Assembly: GCA_017509065.1 (NCBI GenBank)
Contig: JAFWQM010000214.1
Coordinates: 1-17,871 of the forward strand
Reading direction: 5' to 3'
DNA length: 17,871 bases
DNA from: Clostridia bacterium
GTDB lineage: Bacteria; Bacillota_A; Clostridia; Christensenellales; Aristaeellaceae
The position numbers and the translations under genes were made by a program. The notes under the pieces are model-generated. The model saw nothing but the letters and a program-made list of their open reading frames with translations. It was not told the origin of the DNA and made no database searches. Of this stretch, positions 7,002 to 12,816 are shown one piece after another; position 1 is the first letter of the stretch, and each line of letters opens with the position of its first letter.

Positions 7002-7451
7002 ATGCAGACCGTAGGTTATATGCCAATGCCAGCGGACTTTCGGTACAAGGCCATCTATGATCGGGGCAAGCCCAGCCTGCCCAAGAAACATCCTATGATG
7101 GATACGGGCCATCGGGCGAAGATATTCGCGCCCTTTGATGCGCTGCGGGGCTTCAACTTTGCGATCATGAGCAAGGAAGTGCCCTATGTGCCCAAGCGCA
7201 TTCTGGAAGAAGAGGAGCAGGCCGAACTGAACAGGCGCTTCACCATCCTGCATAACCTGACCTTCAATGGCCGGATGGCGAGGGTGAACAGACCGGTGGC
7301 CACCATCACCTATTATGTGCCCTGCGCGGACCGCAATCATGAAGCCTACGGCTGGAAGGGCACCTATACCACGATCAAGGACATCGTGTGGAACGTTGAC
7401 TTCGTGAACATGACCGTGCTCGTCGGGAAAACGCGCGTCTGCTTGTTCTGA
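7002..7451 (+). CDS. YolD-like protein, partner of the Y-family polymerase
   Basis: The 149-residue protein begins 12 nt after the polymerase stop behind AAGGAGGG, indicating translational coupling. HRAKIFAPFDALRGF at 42-56 is the hallmark of the YolD-like group. LHNLTFNGR and VATITYYVPCADRNHEAYG follow. YolD-like proteins are encoded next to UvrX-type polymerases and have been proposed to act like UmuD partners. The C-terminus ends VLVGKTRVCLF, whereas relatives usually continue with a short Ile/Phe/Asp-rich end. The DNA there switches into a serine recombinase reading frame, so about the last ten residues were lost and replaced. The loss is small and function may survive. Confidence 0.75.
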   Translation: MQTVGYMPMPADFRYKAIYDRGKPSLPKKHPMMDTGHRAKIFAPFDALRGFNFAIMSKEVPYVPKRILEEEEQAELNRRFTILHNLTFNGRMARVNRPVATITYYVPCADRNHEAYGWKGTYTTIKDIVWNVDFVNMTVLVGKTRVCLF

Positions 7452-7990
7452 AAAATGAAGCCTATGTAGGTGACCGCCATCTTCAGAAAACCGCACCTCA
7501 GAATTACCTGACAAAGAAGCCAGATCCCAATGAAGCCTACGAGAGTAAGTATATCTACAACGACCATGAAGGCATAATTTCTCCGGCAATCTGGGATGCG
7601 GTGCAGGATCGGATGAAGAGGACAGAGGCTGAAAAGGCTAAAGGATTAAGCAACCGAAGCACGGCGCATTTTCTGTATGGGAAAGTGTTCTGTGCTGAGT
7701 GCGGAGAACCATACCGGCGCTTTACAGCCAAGCGTGTCTCTGGATACTACAAAACTTGGAGGTGCAGGGGGCGTGTGAAAACTGGCGAATGCGGATGCCG
7801 ACATGTCAATGAAGTCGACCTTTTGCACGAGATTTCAGACGAGCTGGGCTGGACTTGGCAAGGGGAAGATAACTTTGATGTCTGGGCTTTTATGGAGGGT
7901 GTAGACAAGGTGCTGGTCAGCAAGACTGACGTTGAGATCGTCGCGGCGGGAAGGGCAGATTATGATGAGCAGGCCAAAGCTACAGCATGA
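7436..7990 (+). pseudogene. Large serine recombinase, C-terminal fragment
   Basis: The frame reads LKNEAYVGDRHLQKTAPQNY at the start, then YIYNDHEGIISPAIWDAVQ, which is the recombinase DNA-binding domain. A zinc-ribbon follows with CAECG and WRC...CGC cysteines. There is no resolvase catalytic domain (no N-terminal serine region) and no proper start; the frame begins inside the end of the YolD-like gene. A complete enzyme would need about 250-300 more residues. A shorter product from GTG 7601 or ATG 7613 could be made but would have no catalytic residues. It is the remnant of an integrase or transposase of a mobile element, possibly an earlier occupant of this site. Confidence 0.8.
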
Positions 7991-8005
7991 TTCGGAGGAT
8001 GGGAT

Positions 8006-8149
8006 ATGAAGGAAGCTGATATAACGATGATCATGCACTTCGCGGAACTCATCACCAAGGAAGGCATTCCGCCTCGGTTGCAGGAGCTTCAGTTTGCAGC
8101 CCTGCGAGAGCTGCAGGCACAGCTTCAGTATTCAGCGGCAGATACTTAA
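8006..8149 (+). CDS. 47-residue ORF after the recombinase remnant, unknown function
   Basis: The ATG at 8006 has GGAGG (7994-7998) 7 nt upstream, and the frame runs to TAA 8147-8149. The product, starting KEADITMIMHFAELITKEG, looks like an all-helical peptide rich in Leu, Gln and Ala (LQELQFAALRELQAQLQ). It begins 15 nt after the recombinase stop, so it was probably the next gene of the same element. A terminator hairpin follows 23 nt later. I do not recognise a family. Confidence 0.55.
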   Translation: MKEADITMIMHFAELITKEGIPPRLQELQFAALRELQAQLQYSAADT

Positions 8150-8172
8150 CTCCCTCGGCACCTAATAATTGC

Positions 8173-8202
8173 GCGGTGGCTTCGGCTGCCGCTTTTTCTT
8201 TT
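8173..8202 (+). terminator. Rho-independent terminator
   Basis: GCGGTGGC, a TTCG tetraloop and GCTGCCGC form an 8-bp stem with two G-U pairs, followed by TTTTTCTTTT. It closes the recombinase/47-residue transcript and insulates the Rpn gene. Confidence 0.85.
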
Positions 8203-8220
8203 GGGAAAACTTGAAATACG

Positions 8221-8249
8221 TTGATGTTTCGGGGCTTTTGTGGTAAAAT
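8221..8249 (+). promoter_or_regulatory. Promoter for the Rpn nuclease gene
   Basis: TTGATG (8221-8226), a 17-nt spacer and TAAAAT (8244-8249) sit 29 nt before the start codon. With the terminator just upstream, this makes the Rpn gene an independent unit. Confidence 0.65.
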
Positions 8250-8277
8250 AAGTTTGGAAGTGTAGGAGGTGGATCAA

Positions 8278-9117
8278 ATGCCTGAAGCAAATCGAGAGTA
8301 CAAGGATAGGCTGTTTAAGTTCATTTTCGGCAATCCGCAAAATCGAGCTTGGACACTGAGCCTTTACAACGCAGTCAACGGGACAACCTACACGGATGCT
8401 GAGAGCATAAGGCTTACAACAATTGAAGATGCTGTCTACATGAACATGAAAAACGACGTTTCGTTCCTTGTGGCCAACATCATGAACTTCTACGAGCAAC
8501 AGTCGACGTTTAATCCCAACATGCCGATGCGATTCCTGATTTATGCAGGAATGGTTTACGCTAAGTACATTGAGCAAAGTGACTCATACCATCAGTACAG
8601 CTCTTCTCAACAGAAAGCGCCGACCCCCAAGTGTATCTGTTTTTACAACGGCAAACAGGATAAGGAAGACAAGGTTATTTTGAGCCTGAAAGATGCATTT
8701 GATGAAGAAGCTGATATTGAAGTCAAGGTTACCATGCTCAACATCAACTATGGTAGAAACAGAGAATTGCTGGATGCCTGTGAGCCACTTAAAGAGTATT
8801 CCTGGTTTGTCGCTACAGTAAATGAAAGTCAGAAAGAATTGAACAATCTGGAAGCAGCGGTGGATGAAGCAATTGACAAGATGCCGGATGACTGCCAAAT
8901 CAAAGCGTTTCTCATTGAGAACCGAGCGGAGGTGAAACGTATGTGCATTACTGAGTACAATGAAGCAAGAACCAGAGCAGAAGATCGTGAAGAAGGCGGT
9001 TTTGCCATGCTTGTTAGCCTCGTAAGAAAGGGACTCCTTTCTGAAGACAAAGCAGCTGTTGAAGCCAACATGACAGTAGCGGAGTTCCGACAGAAGTCAG
9101 CCCTCGTGACTGCGTAA
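8278..9117 (+). CDS. Rpn-family PD-(D/E)XK nuclease (transposase_31 type)
   Basis: The start is set at the ATG at 8278, 7 nt after AGGAGGT (8264-8270); an upstream in-frame GTG at 8269 overlaps that site. The 279-residue protein has the Rpn nuclease core: DRLFKFIFG near 10-18, DVSFLV with Asp60, and NFYEQQSTF with Glu73 and Gln75 (the E-x-Q variant of PD-(D/E)XK). GRNRELLDACEPLKEY and the C-terminal ITEYNE signature follow. Rpn proteins are DNA nucleases first described as recombination-promoting, and some E. coli members are toxic defence proteins held in check by a short product of their own 3' end. An in-frame internal start at 8941 fits that arrangement. The gene has its own promoter and DNA poorer in GC than the flanks, suggesting acquisition. 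Confidence 0.85.
   Translation: MPEANREYKDRLFKFIFGNPQNRAWTLSLYNAVNGTTYTDAESIRLTTIEDAVYMNMKNDVSFLVANIMNFYEQQSTFNPNMPMRFLIYAGMVYAKYIEQSDSYHQYSSSQQKAPTPKCICFYNGKQDKEDKVILSLKDAFDEEADIEVKVTMLNINYGRNRELLDACEPLKEYSWFVATVNESQKELNNLEAAVDEAIDKMPDDCQIKAFLIENRAEVKRMCITEYNEARTRAEDREEGGFAMLVSLVRKGLLSEDKAAVEANMTVAEFRQKSALVTA
8941..9117 (+). CDS. Possible intragenic short product (RpnS-like) of the Rpn gene
   Basis: ATG 8941 (Met222 of Rpn) is in frame and preceded by GGAGGTGA (8928-8935), an 8-base perfect match to the 16S anti-Shine-Dalgarno, with a 5-nt spacer. This is a better site than that of the full-length start. Translation would give the last 58 residues (MCITEYNEARTRAEDREEGG onwards) without the nuclease core. 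In E. coli, Rpn genes are reported to make such small proteins, which bind and inhibit the full-length nuclease. Against it, GAG-GTG-AAA simply encodes Glu-Val-Lys, common at this place in the family, so the site could be a by-product of coding. Confidence 0.5.
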   Translation: MCITEYNEARTRAEDREEGGFAMLVSLVRKGLLSEDKAAVEANMTVAEFRQKSALVTA

Positions 9118-9152
9118 CATGTCTATGGTTAACTGACCAAGGGAAAAGCGAT

Positions 9153-9350
9153 ATGTGTGAAAAAGTAGATAGCCTGATTAAGCAGACAAGAATGTTTGAC
9201 CTTTTCGGTTATGTACAGAGAGGAACAATGACCATCAAGAACGCGGCATTGGAGGCAAGCCTTCCAACAAAAGAGTTCAAAGCAGAAATGCTGAAATATG
9301 GTTATACTCTCCCGACCAGGACCAGAAAACCTGCTCAATCGGTTCAATAA
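9153..9350 (+). CDS. Small ORF resembling the Rpn C-terminal tail
   Basis: A 65-residue frame starts 35 nt after the Rpn stop, with a weak GGGA upstream. Its residues 16-45 (LFGYVQRG...NAALEASLPTKEFK) align without gaps with Rpn 245-274 (LVSLVRKG...KAAVEANMTVAEFR), with about nine identities in 30 including G, AA, EA and EF. Both this ORF and the putative internal Rpn product begin Met-Cys. It may be a free-standing copy of the tail domain, acting in regulation or immunity to the nuclease. It shares the Rpn transcript and ends just before a strong terminator. The function is inferred only. Confidence 0.6.
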   Translation: MCEKVDSLIKQTRMFDLFGYVQRGTMTIKNAALEASLPTKEFKAEMLKYGYTLPTRTRKPAQSVQ

Positions 9351-9357
9351 GGGAGCG

Positions 9358-9422
9358 AAAAGCCCTGGTACGTTTCCAGCTTTGTCAACCGCGACAGTCT
9401 GGGATGGGTACTAGGGCTTTTT
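9358..9422. terminator. Bidirectional terminator with an unusually long stem
   Basis: AAAAGCCCT (9358-9366) pairs with AGGGCTTTT (9413-9421), extended by GTAC/GTAC (9368-9371 and 9408-9411) across a single mismatch. Inside, CCAG/CTGG and TGTC/GACA can pair as well. T-runs on both strands fit the convergent genes on either side (small tail ORF and XRE gene). Confidence 0.8.
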
Positions 9423-9673
9423 CAGTCTTCGGAACCTTCCTCGAATGAATAGTCGTTCAGCTCTTTAAAGTCCAGAAACTCGGACAGGGTCATGTTGAAG
9501 GCGATGGCCAGCTTGTGGAGCGTCCGCACACGGGGATTCTTGGTAAGCCCGCGCACGATGTTGTCCAGGGTGGATTGCCGAACATCACTCATGGTGGCCA
9601 GTTTGTTAATGGCGATCCCGCGCTCGGCGCACAGCTGGCGAATGCGACGAATATAAATGTCATTGTACTCCAT
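9422..9673 (-). CDS. XRE-family HTH transcription regulator
   Basis: The 83-residue protein starts at ATG 9673-9671 behind AAGGGTGA on the reverse strand. An XRE helix-turn-helix fills residues 8-66: IRRIRQLCAERGIAINKLAT, SDVRQSTLDNIVRG, then TLHKLAIAFNMTLSEFLDF. The tail is acidic (FEEGSED). Its start is 24 bp from the first of three palindromic operators, so it is probably the repressor that binds them and controls both itself and the divergent plus-strand transcript. It has no peptidase domain. It could be a phage or toxin-antitoxin-like regulator; nothing shows which. Confidence 0.8.
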   Translation of the reverse strand: MEYNDIYIRRIRQLCAERGIAINKLATMSDVRQSTLDNIVRGLTKNPRVRTLHKLAIAFNMTLSEFLDFKELNDYSFEEGSED

Positions 9674-9696
9674 ACGATCACCCTTATGATGAACTT

Positions 9697-9806
9697 ACCC
9701 GTTTATGGGTTGTATCCATGATAAGGGCTTTTCATGCAGCATCTACCCGTATACGGGTTGACTTTCCGCTGATTATTTTGTATTCTAACATTACCCGTAT
9801 GCGGGT
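9697..9806. promoter_or_regulatory. Three palindromic operators at 48-bp intervals
   Basis: ACCCGTTTATGGGT (9697-9710), ACCCGTATACGGGT (9745-9758, perfect palindrome) and ACCCGTATGCGGGT (9793-9806) share ACCCGT-NN-ACGGGT-type symmetry. The start-to-start distance is exactly 48 bp both times. The middle copy overlaps the -35 box of the plus-strand promoter, the third lies just after its -10, and the first lies upstream of the XRE start codon. Confidence 0.75.
9758..9786 (+). promoter_or_regulatory. Operator-flanked promoter reading toward the tandem-HTH gene
   Basis: TTGACT (9758-9763), a 17-nt spacer and TATTCT (9781-9786). It is bracketed by operators 2 and 3, so bound repressor would block RNA polymerase directly. 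Confidence 0.7.
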
Positions 9807-10016
9807 TAATCATGCGGATACAAAAGCGAGGCGGATAAAATGGGAGAAGAGTTAGGGTAATAAAGTAGGTATTGTGGTGACTGTTTTGCGCAACCACAAG
9901 ATATTGTGGTTTTGGAGCAACCGTAGCACCAGGGTCAAGGGCGGTTCATTGGCAACAAATTCTTCACTGCCCGGGCGCACAAAAATAAAGCCTGTTTAGC
10001 GGCCAAAAACAAGGAA
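9807..10016 (+). other. Leader between promoter and tandem-HTH gene, with TTGTGGT repeats
   Basis: No gene longer than a few codons is seen here. TATTGTGGT...GCAACC occurs twice (about 9870-9895 and 9902-9922). The first TTGTGGT (9872-9878) can pair with ACCACAA (9893-9899), and the second copy (9904-9910) can compete for that same pairing. This could be a small regulated leader or only chance. Confidence 0.35.
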
Positions 10017-10403
10017 ATGTTGGGCTTATTGCACAAAAAGCGAAAACGCATGGGGCTAAACCAGATTGACTTCGGAAATCTGATAGGCAAACCCGGACCC
10101 TATATATCGAATCTCGAAAGCGGTCAGCGCGGTGTTTCCGATGCCGTATGGGACAAAGTTAGCAAATTGGACGAGACGGCCATTCATAGGGAGAAAAACC
10201 AGAAGAAGACCAAGCCGAAGGGTTGTGGTTTGATAAAAGAAAACATAACCGCACTCCGAACCTTCCTTGGCCTTTCCCAAGAGGAGTTTGCTTTCTCTAT
10301 CTCTCGCTCATCAGGTTTTATCAGCAGTCTTGATACCGGAAGATCTAATGCAAGCCAGGAAACGATTGATAGAATTTGTAGTGTATCACCCTTCATAGCA
10401 TAA
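10017..10403 (+). CDS. Tandem XRE-like HTH protein
   Basis: The 128-residue frame shows two helix-turn-helix units. The first is at about 1-52 (LLHKKRKRMGLNQIDFGNLI, YISNLESGQRGV). The second is at about 72-125 (ITALRTFLGLSQEEFAFSIS, FISSLDTGRSNAS). They are joined by a Lys-rich linker. It lies downstream of the operator-flanked promoter. The start is doubtful: AAGGAA is only a few bases before ATG 10017, and TTG 10029 or ATG 10050 could serve instead. The second unit ends soon after its recognition helices, shorter than usual. It is probably a DNA-binding partner or antagonist of the 83-residue regulator; the role is not shown. Confidence 0.65.
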   Translation: MLGLLHKKRKRMGLNQIDFGNLIGKPGPYISNLESGQRGVSDAVWDKVSKLDETAIHREKNQKKTKPKGCGLIKENITALRTFLGLSQEEFAFSISRSSGFISSLDTGRSNASQETIDRICSVSPFIA

Positions 10404-10440
10404 CAGTTATACTGAGAATAGTATAAAAACCGAGTTTGAG

Positions 10441-10468
10441 CCGCAGGAAAATTTTCTGCGGTTTTTTT
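10441..10468 (+). terminator. Rho-independent terminator after the tandem-HTH gene
   Basis: CCGCAG (10441-10446) and CTGCGG (10456-10461) enclose a GAAAATTTT loop, followed by seven T. It marks the end of the accessory region before the host-like operons. Confidence 0.85.
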
Positions 10469-10479
10469 ATTTTTGGGTC

Positions 10480-10524
10480 TTGCATTTTGGATTGTCTTAG
10501 TGTATTATGTACATAGTTCACTAA
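10480..10524 (+). promoter_or_regulatory. Promoter and GntR operator of the ABC transporter operon
   Basis: TTGCAT (10480-10485), 17 nt, TATTAT (10503-10508). Over and after the -10 lies an imperfect palindrome, TTAGTG (10497-10502) ... TGTACA (10508-10513) ... CACTAA (10519-10524), all sharing one centre, with about 12 of 14 base pairs symmetric. Such AGTG/CACT sites are of the type used by YtrA-like GntR repressors. The regulator encoded next probably represses its own operon here. Confidence 0.75.
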
Positions 10525-10549
10525 AACACTCAGGAAGGAGGGGGGACGG

Positions 10550-10900
10550 ATGCAGTACGATCCCATGCGGCCCATCTGGCTGCAGGTGATGGGAGAAATC
10601 GAAACGTCCATCGCCGCCGGGGCGCGGCAGCCGGGGGAAAAGCTGCCGGGAGGCCGGGAACTAGCCGTCGCTTACGGCATCAACCCCAACACCGCCGCGC
10701 GGGTGTATCAGGAACTGGAAAAAGCGGGGCTGTGCGAAACCCGGCGGGGGATGGGCACCTATGTGACCGCCGACGAAGGGCGGATCGACGCACTGCGGGA
10801 GGAACTGGCCCGGCAGGCTGTGGAACTGTTTCTCAAGAAAATCGAAAGCTTGGGCATCACCCGGCAGGAAGCCGCGGGGATGATCCTGAAGGAGGAATAA
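10550..10900 (+). CDS. GntR-family (YtrA subfamily) transcription regulator
   Basis: The 116-residue protein starts behind AAGGAGGGGG. It has the GntR winged helix at residues 8-75 (PIWLQVMGEIETSIAAG, LPGGRELAVAYGINPNTAAR, RRGMGTYV) and a short helical tail instead of a large ligand domain. That layout defines the YtrA subgroup, which controls adjacent ABC transporter genes. Six bases separate its stop from the ATPase start, whose ribosome binding site AAGGAGG is inside this gene. YtrA-type regulators often respond to cell-envelope stress or antibiotics; the inducer cannot be read from the sequence. Confidence 0.9.
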   Translation: MQYDPMRPIWLQVMGEIETSIAAGARQPGEKLPGGRELAVAYGINPNTAARVYQELEKAGLCETRRGMGTYVTADEGRIDALREELARQAVELFLKKIESLGITRQEAAGMILKEE

Positions 10901-10906
10901 GCGAAA

Positions 10907-11605
10907 ATGCTGGAAAGCAAGGAACTGACCAAGGTTTTCGGATCGAAAACCGCGGTGGATCACGTGAATCTGAAGCTGGAAAAGGGCCACGTGTACGCCA
11001 TGTTAGGCCCCAATGGCAGCGGCAAAACCACCTGGATGAAGATGGCGGCTGGGCTGATCAAGCCCACCAACGGCCAGGTGCTGTTTGAAGGGGCGCCGGT
11101 GAACATCGAAAGCCGCCGCCATGTGGCCTATATGTCCACGGAGCCGTATTTTTACGCCTGGATGACGGTGAAGGACGTGGGAAAATACTATGCCGATTTC
11201 TTTGAGGATTTTTCCTACGACCGCTATCTGGAACTGCTCGGGCAAATGGAACTGACAGAAGAAATGAAAACCAAAACCCTGTCCAGCGGCATGATGGCCA
11301 AGCTGAAAATCGCCGTCACCATGGCCCGGGACGCCAAGGTGTACATGCTGGACGAGCCCTTCAACGGCATCGACCTGCTGGCCCGGGACGACATCCGCGC
11401 CTGCATCCTGAAATACGCTTCGGAGGATAAGCTGATGCTCATGTCCAGCCATCTGGTGGAGGAAATGGAAGCGGTGGCTGACCGGGCGGTGTTCATCAAG
11501 AATGGCAAACTGGTGGAGAACGTGGACCTGGAAACCATGCGGGCCGAGCAGGGCGTGTCCATGGCGGACCGCTACCGGCAGATTTACGGCCATACGGAGG
11601 GGTGA
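10907..11605 (+). CDS. ABC transporter ATP-binding protein (YtrB-like)
   Basis: The 232-residue ATPase has Walker A GPNGSGKTT at 34-42, signature LSSGM at 125-129 in place of LSGGQ, Walker B VYMLDEP at 145-151 and the switch His182 (SSHLVEE). The Q-loop region reads YMSTEPYF and has no clear glutamine. These departures are common in the YtrB/BcrA-like branch paired with GntR regulators. It would drive the membrane protein encoded next, for export or envelope maintenance. It is the second gene of a three-gene operon. The family is clear; the substrate is unknown. Confidence 0.9.
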   Translation: MLESKELTKVFGSKTAVDHVNLKLEKGHVYAMLGPNGSGKTTWMKMAAGLIKPTNGQVLFEGAPVNIESRRHVAYMSTEPYFYAWMTVKDVGKYYADFFEDFSYDRYLELLGQMELTEEMKTKTLSSGMMAKLKIAVTMARDAKVYMLDEPFNGIDLLARDDIRACILKYASEDKLMLMSSHLVEEMEAVADRAVFIKNGKLVENVDLETMRAEQGVSMADRYRQIYGHTEG

Positions 11606-11610
11606 TACAG

Positions 11611-12366
11611 ATGCTGAAGCTGATGAAATATGAATTCCGGAAAACCTGGCTCACCAAGCTGGTGCTGCTGGGCATTACCGCCGCGCTGGAAGTGCTGTTC
11701 CTGGTCTCGCTGTACGCGAATTTTGAAGATACGCTGGTCATAGCCATCGGGCTGCTGACGATGGCGGCGTCTTTGGGCGTGCTGGTGATCGGCCTGGAAA
11801 GCGTGCTGACCCTGCACCGGGACATGAACACCAAGCAGAGCTACATGCTGTTCATGACGCCCAACAGCAGCTATAAGATTTTGGGGGCCAAGGTGCTGGA
11901 ATGCAGCCTTTCGATCCTGGTCACCGGCGCTTTCTTCTTCGCCTTGGGCGCGCTGGATATCTCCCTGCTGTTCGCCGAAGACGGCGGGCTGAACCAGATT
12001 TGGGATATGATCCAGGACGTGCTGCAGAATATCATGATCGCGGGCCATACATTGACGATCGATACGCCTACCATGGCTGCGGTGGTTTTTAATCTGCTCA
12101 CCGCCTGGATCCTCGCTGTGACCACCGCCTATCTGGCCGACGTGGTGAGCTCCGCGCTGCTGAACGGAAAAAAATTCAACGGCCTGCTCAGCTTTGCGCT
12201 GTTCATGCTCCTGACATGGTTCACCGATTGGACAACACGGAAGATCACTTCCGGCATCAATGCCACGATTCCGCTGCTGTTAACGTTCAGCCTGATTTCC
12301 CTGGGCTTTGCCATCGTCATGTATGTGGTCACCGCCCAGATCATGGAACGGAAGCTCAGCGTCTGA
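11611..12366 (+). CDS. ABC-2 type transporter membrane protein
   Basis: The ATG at 11611 is preferred, with GGAGG 10 nt upstream; a GTG at 11602 overlaps the ATPase stop too closely. The 251-residue protein has six likely membrane helices: LVLLGITAALEVLFLVSLYA; LVIAIGLLTMAASLGVLVIG; LSILVTGAFFFALGA; AAVVFNLLTAWILAVTTAYL; LLSFALFMLLTWFTDW; PLLLTFSLISLGFAIVMYVV. The N-terminal MKYEFRKTW start is usual for ABC-2 permeases of this operon type. It is the membrane partner of the preceding ATPase. The transcript ends at a strong terminator 18 bp later. Confidence 0.85.
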   Translation: MLKLMKYEFRKTWLTKLVLLGITAALEVLFLVSLYANFEDTLVIAIGLLTMAASLGVLVIGLESVLTLHRDMNTKQSYMLFMTPNSSYKILGAKVLECSLSILVTGAFFFALGALDISLLFAEDGGLNQIWDMIQDVLQNIMIAGHTLTIDTPTMAAVVFNLLTAWILAVTTAYLADVVSSALLNGKKFNGLLSFALFMLLTWFTDWTTRKITSGINATIPLLLTFSLISLGFAIVMYVVTAQIMERKLSV

Positions 12367-12383
12367 TCCCGATAAAGCAAAGT

Positions 12384-12409
12384 GCCTCCCCTCGCCGGGA
12401 GGCGTTTTT
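12384..12409 (+). terminator. Terminator of the GntR-ABC operon
   Basis: GCCTCCC (12384-12390), a 6-nt loop and GGGAGGC (12397-12403) are followed by G and TTTTT. Confidence 0.9.
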
Positions 12410-12429
12410 CAGTGGGAAAAATGGTACGC

Positions 12430-12454
12430 AAAAAGCCGCCCTGTTTCAGACGGC
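12430..12454 (-). terminator. Terminator of rpmB
   Basis: On the reverse strand GCCGTCTG, AAA, CAGGGCGGC forms a stem with one bulge (12454-12435), followed by TTTTT (12434-12430). It faces the preceding terminator, closing two convergent transcripts. Confidence 0.8.
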
Positions 12455-12475
12455 TCATTGCGGTGCGGTGGAAAA

Positions 12476-12712
12476 TCAGGCTTCTTCGCCGGCGGCTTCC
12501 GCGGCGGGAGCCAGGGCGGACAGCATCATGCCGTTCTTGCGCATGGTGCGCATGCAGCGGGTGCACACGTTCACGCGGATGGGACGGCCGCCCACTACCA
12601 CGCGCAGCTGCTGCACATTGGGAGCCCAGGTGCGGCTGCTCTTGCGGTTGGAGTGGCTGACGTTGTGGCCGGTCATCAAGCCCTTTTCGCACACTTCACA
12701 AAACTTGCCCAT
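12476..12712 (-). CDS. rpmB: Ribosomal protein L28 (bL28)
   Basis: The 78-residue protein begins GKFCEVCEKGLMTGHNVSHS and contains RKSSRTWAPNVQ and CTRCMRTMRKNG, diagnostic of large-subunit protein bL28. Cysteines at 5, 8, 50 and 53 make it the zinc-binding (C+) form. The start is the ATG at 12712-12710, matching the usual M-(G/A)-K-x-C opening; GGAGG lies 8 nt upstream. Upstream in-frame starts at 12718 and 12727 overlap or precede that site. It is alone between its own promoter and terminator. The C-terminal tail is alanine-rich (SALAPAAEAAGEEA). Confidence 0.97.
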   Translation of the reverse strand: MGKFCEVCEKGLMTGHNVSHSNRKSSRTWAPNVQQLRVVVGGRPIRVNVCTRCMRTMRKNGMMLSALAPAAEAAGEEA

Positions 12713-12787
12713 AATCATTACCTCCACGGGGAATTGGTCATTTGGTGACGCGGAAAGCCGCGAAACATCCTCATTGACAGCTTGACT

Positions 12788-12816
12788 ATTTTAGCACAAC
12801 CTTAGTTGAAATGCAA
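12788..12816 (-). promoter_or_regulatory. Promoter of rpmB
   Basis: On the reverse strand TTGCAT (12816-12811), 17 nt, TAAAAT (12793-12788), about 75 nt before the start codon. Confidence 0.65.

Noticed and set aside
5742..7589. 615-residue open frame on the reverse strand
   Set aside because: It is antisense to the Y-family polymerase and YolD-like genes, is rich in His and Arg, has no recognisable domain, and arises from the GC bias of third codon positions.
9697..9806. Evenly spaced repeats considered as a short CRISPR array
   Set aside because: The units are 14-bp palindromes that differ in the middle, there are only three, and they sit on promoter elements. No cas genes are present. 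Operators explain them better.
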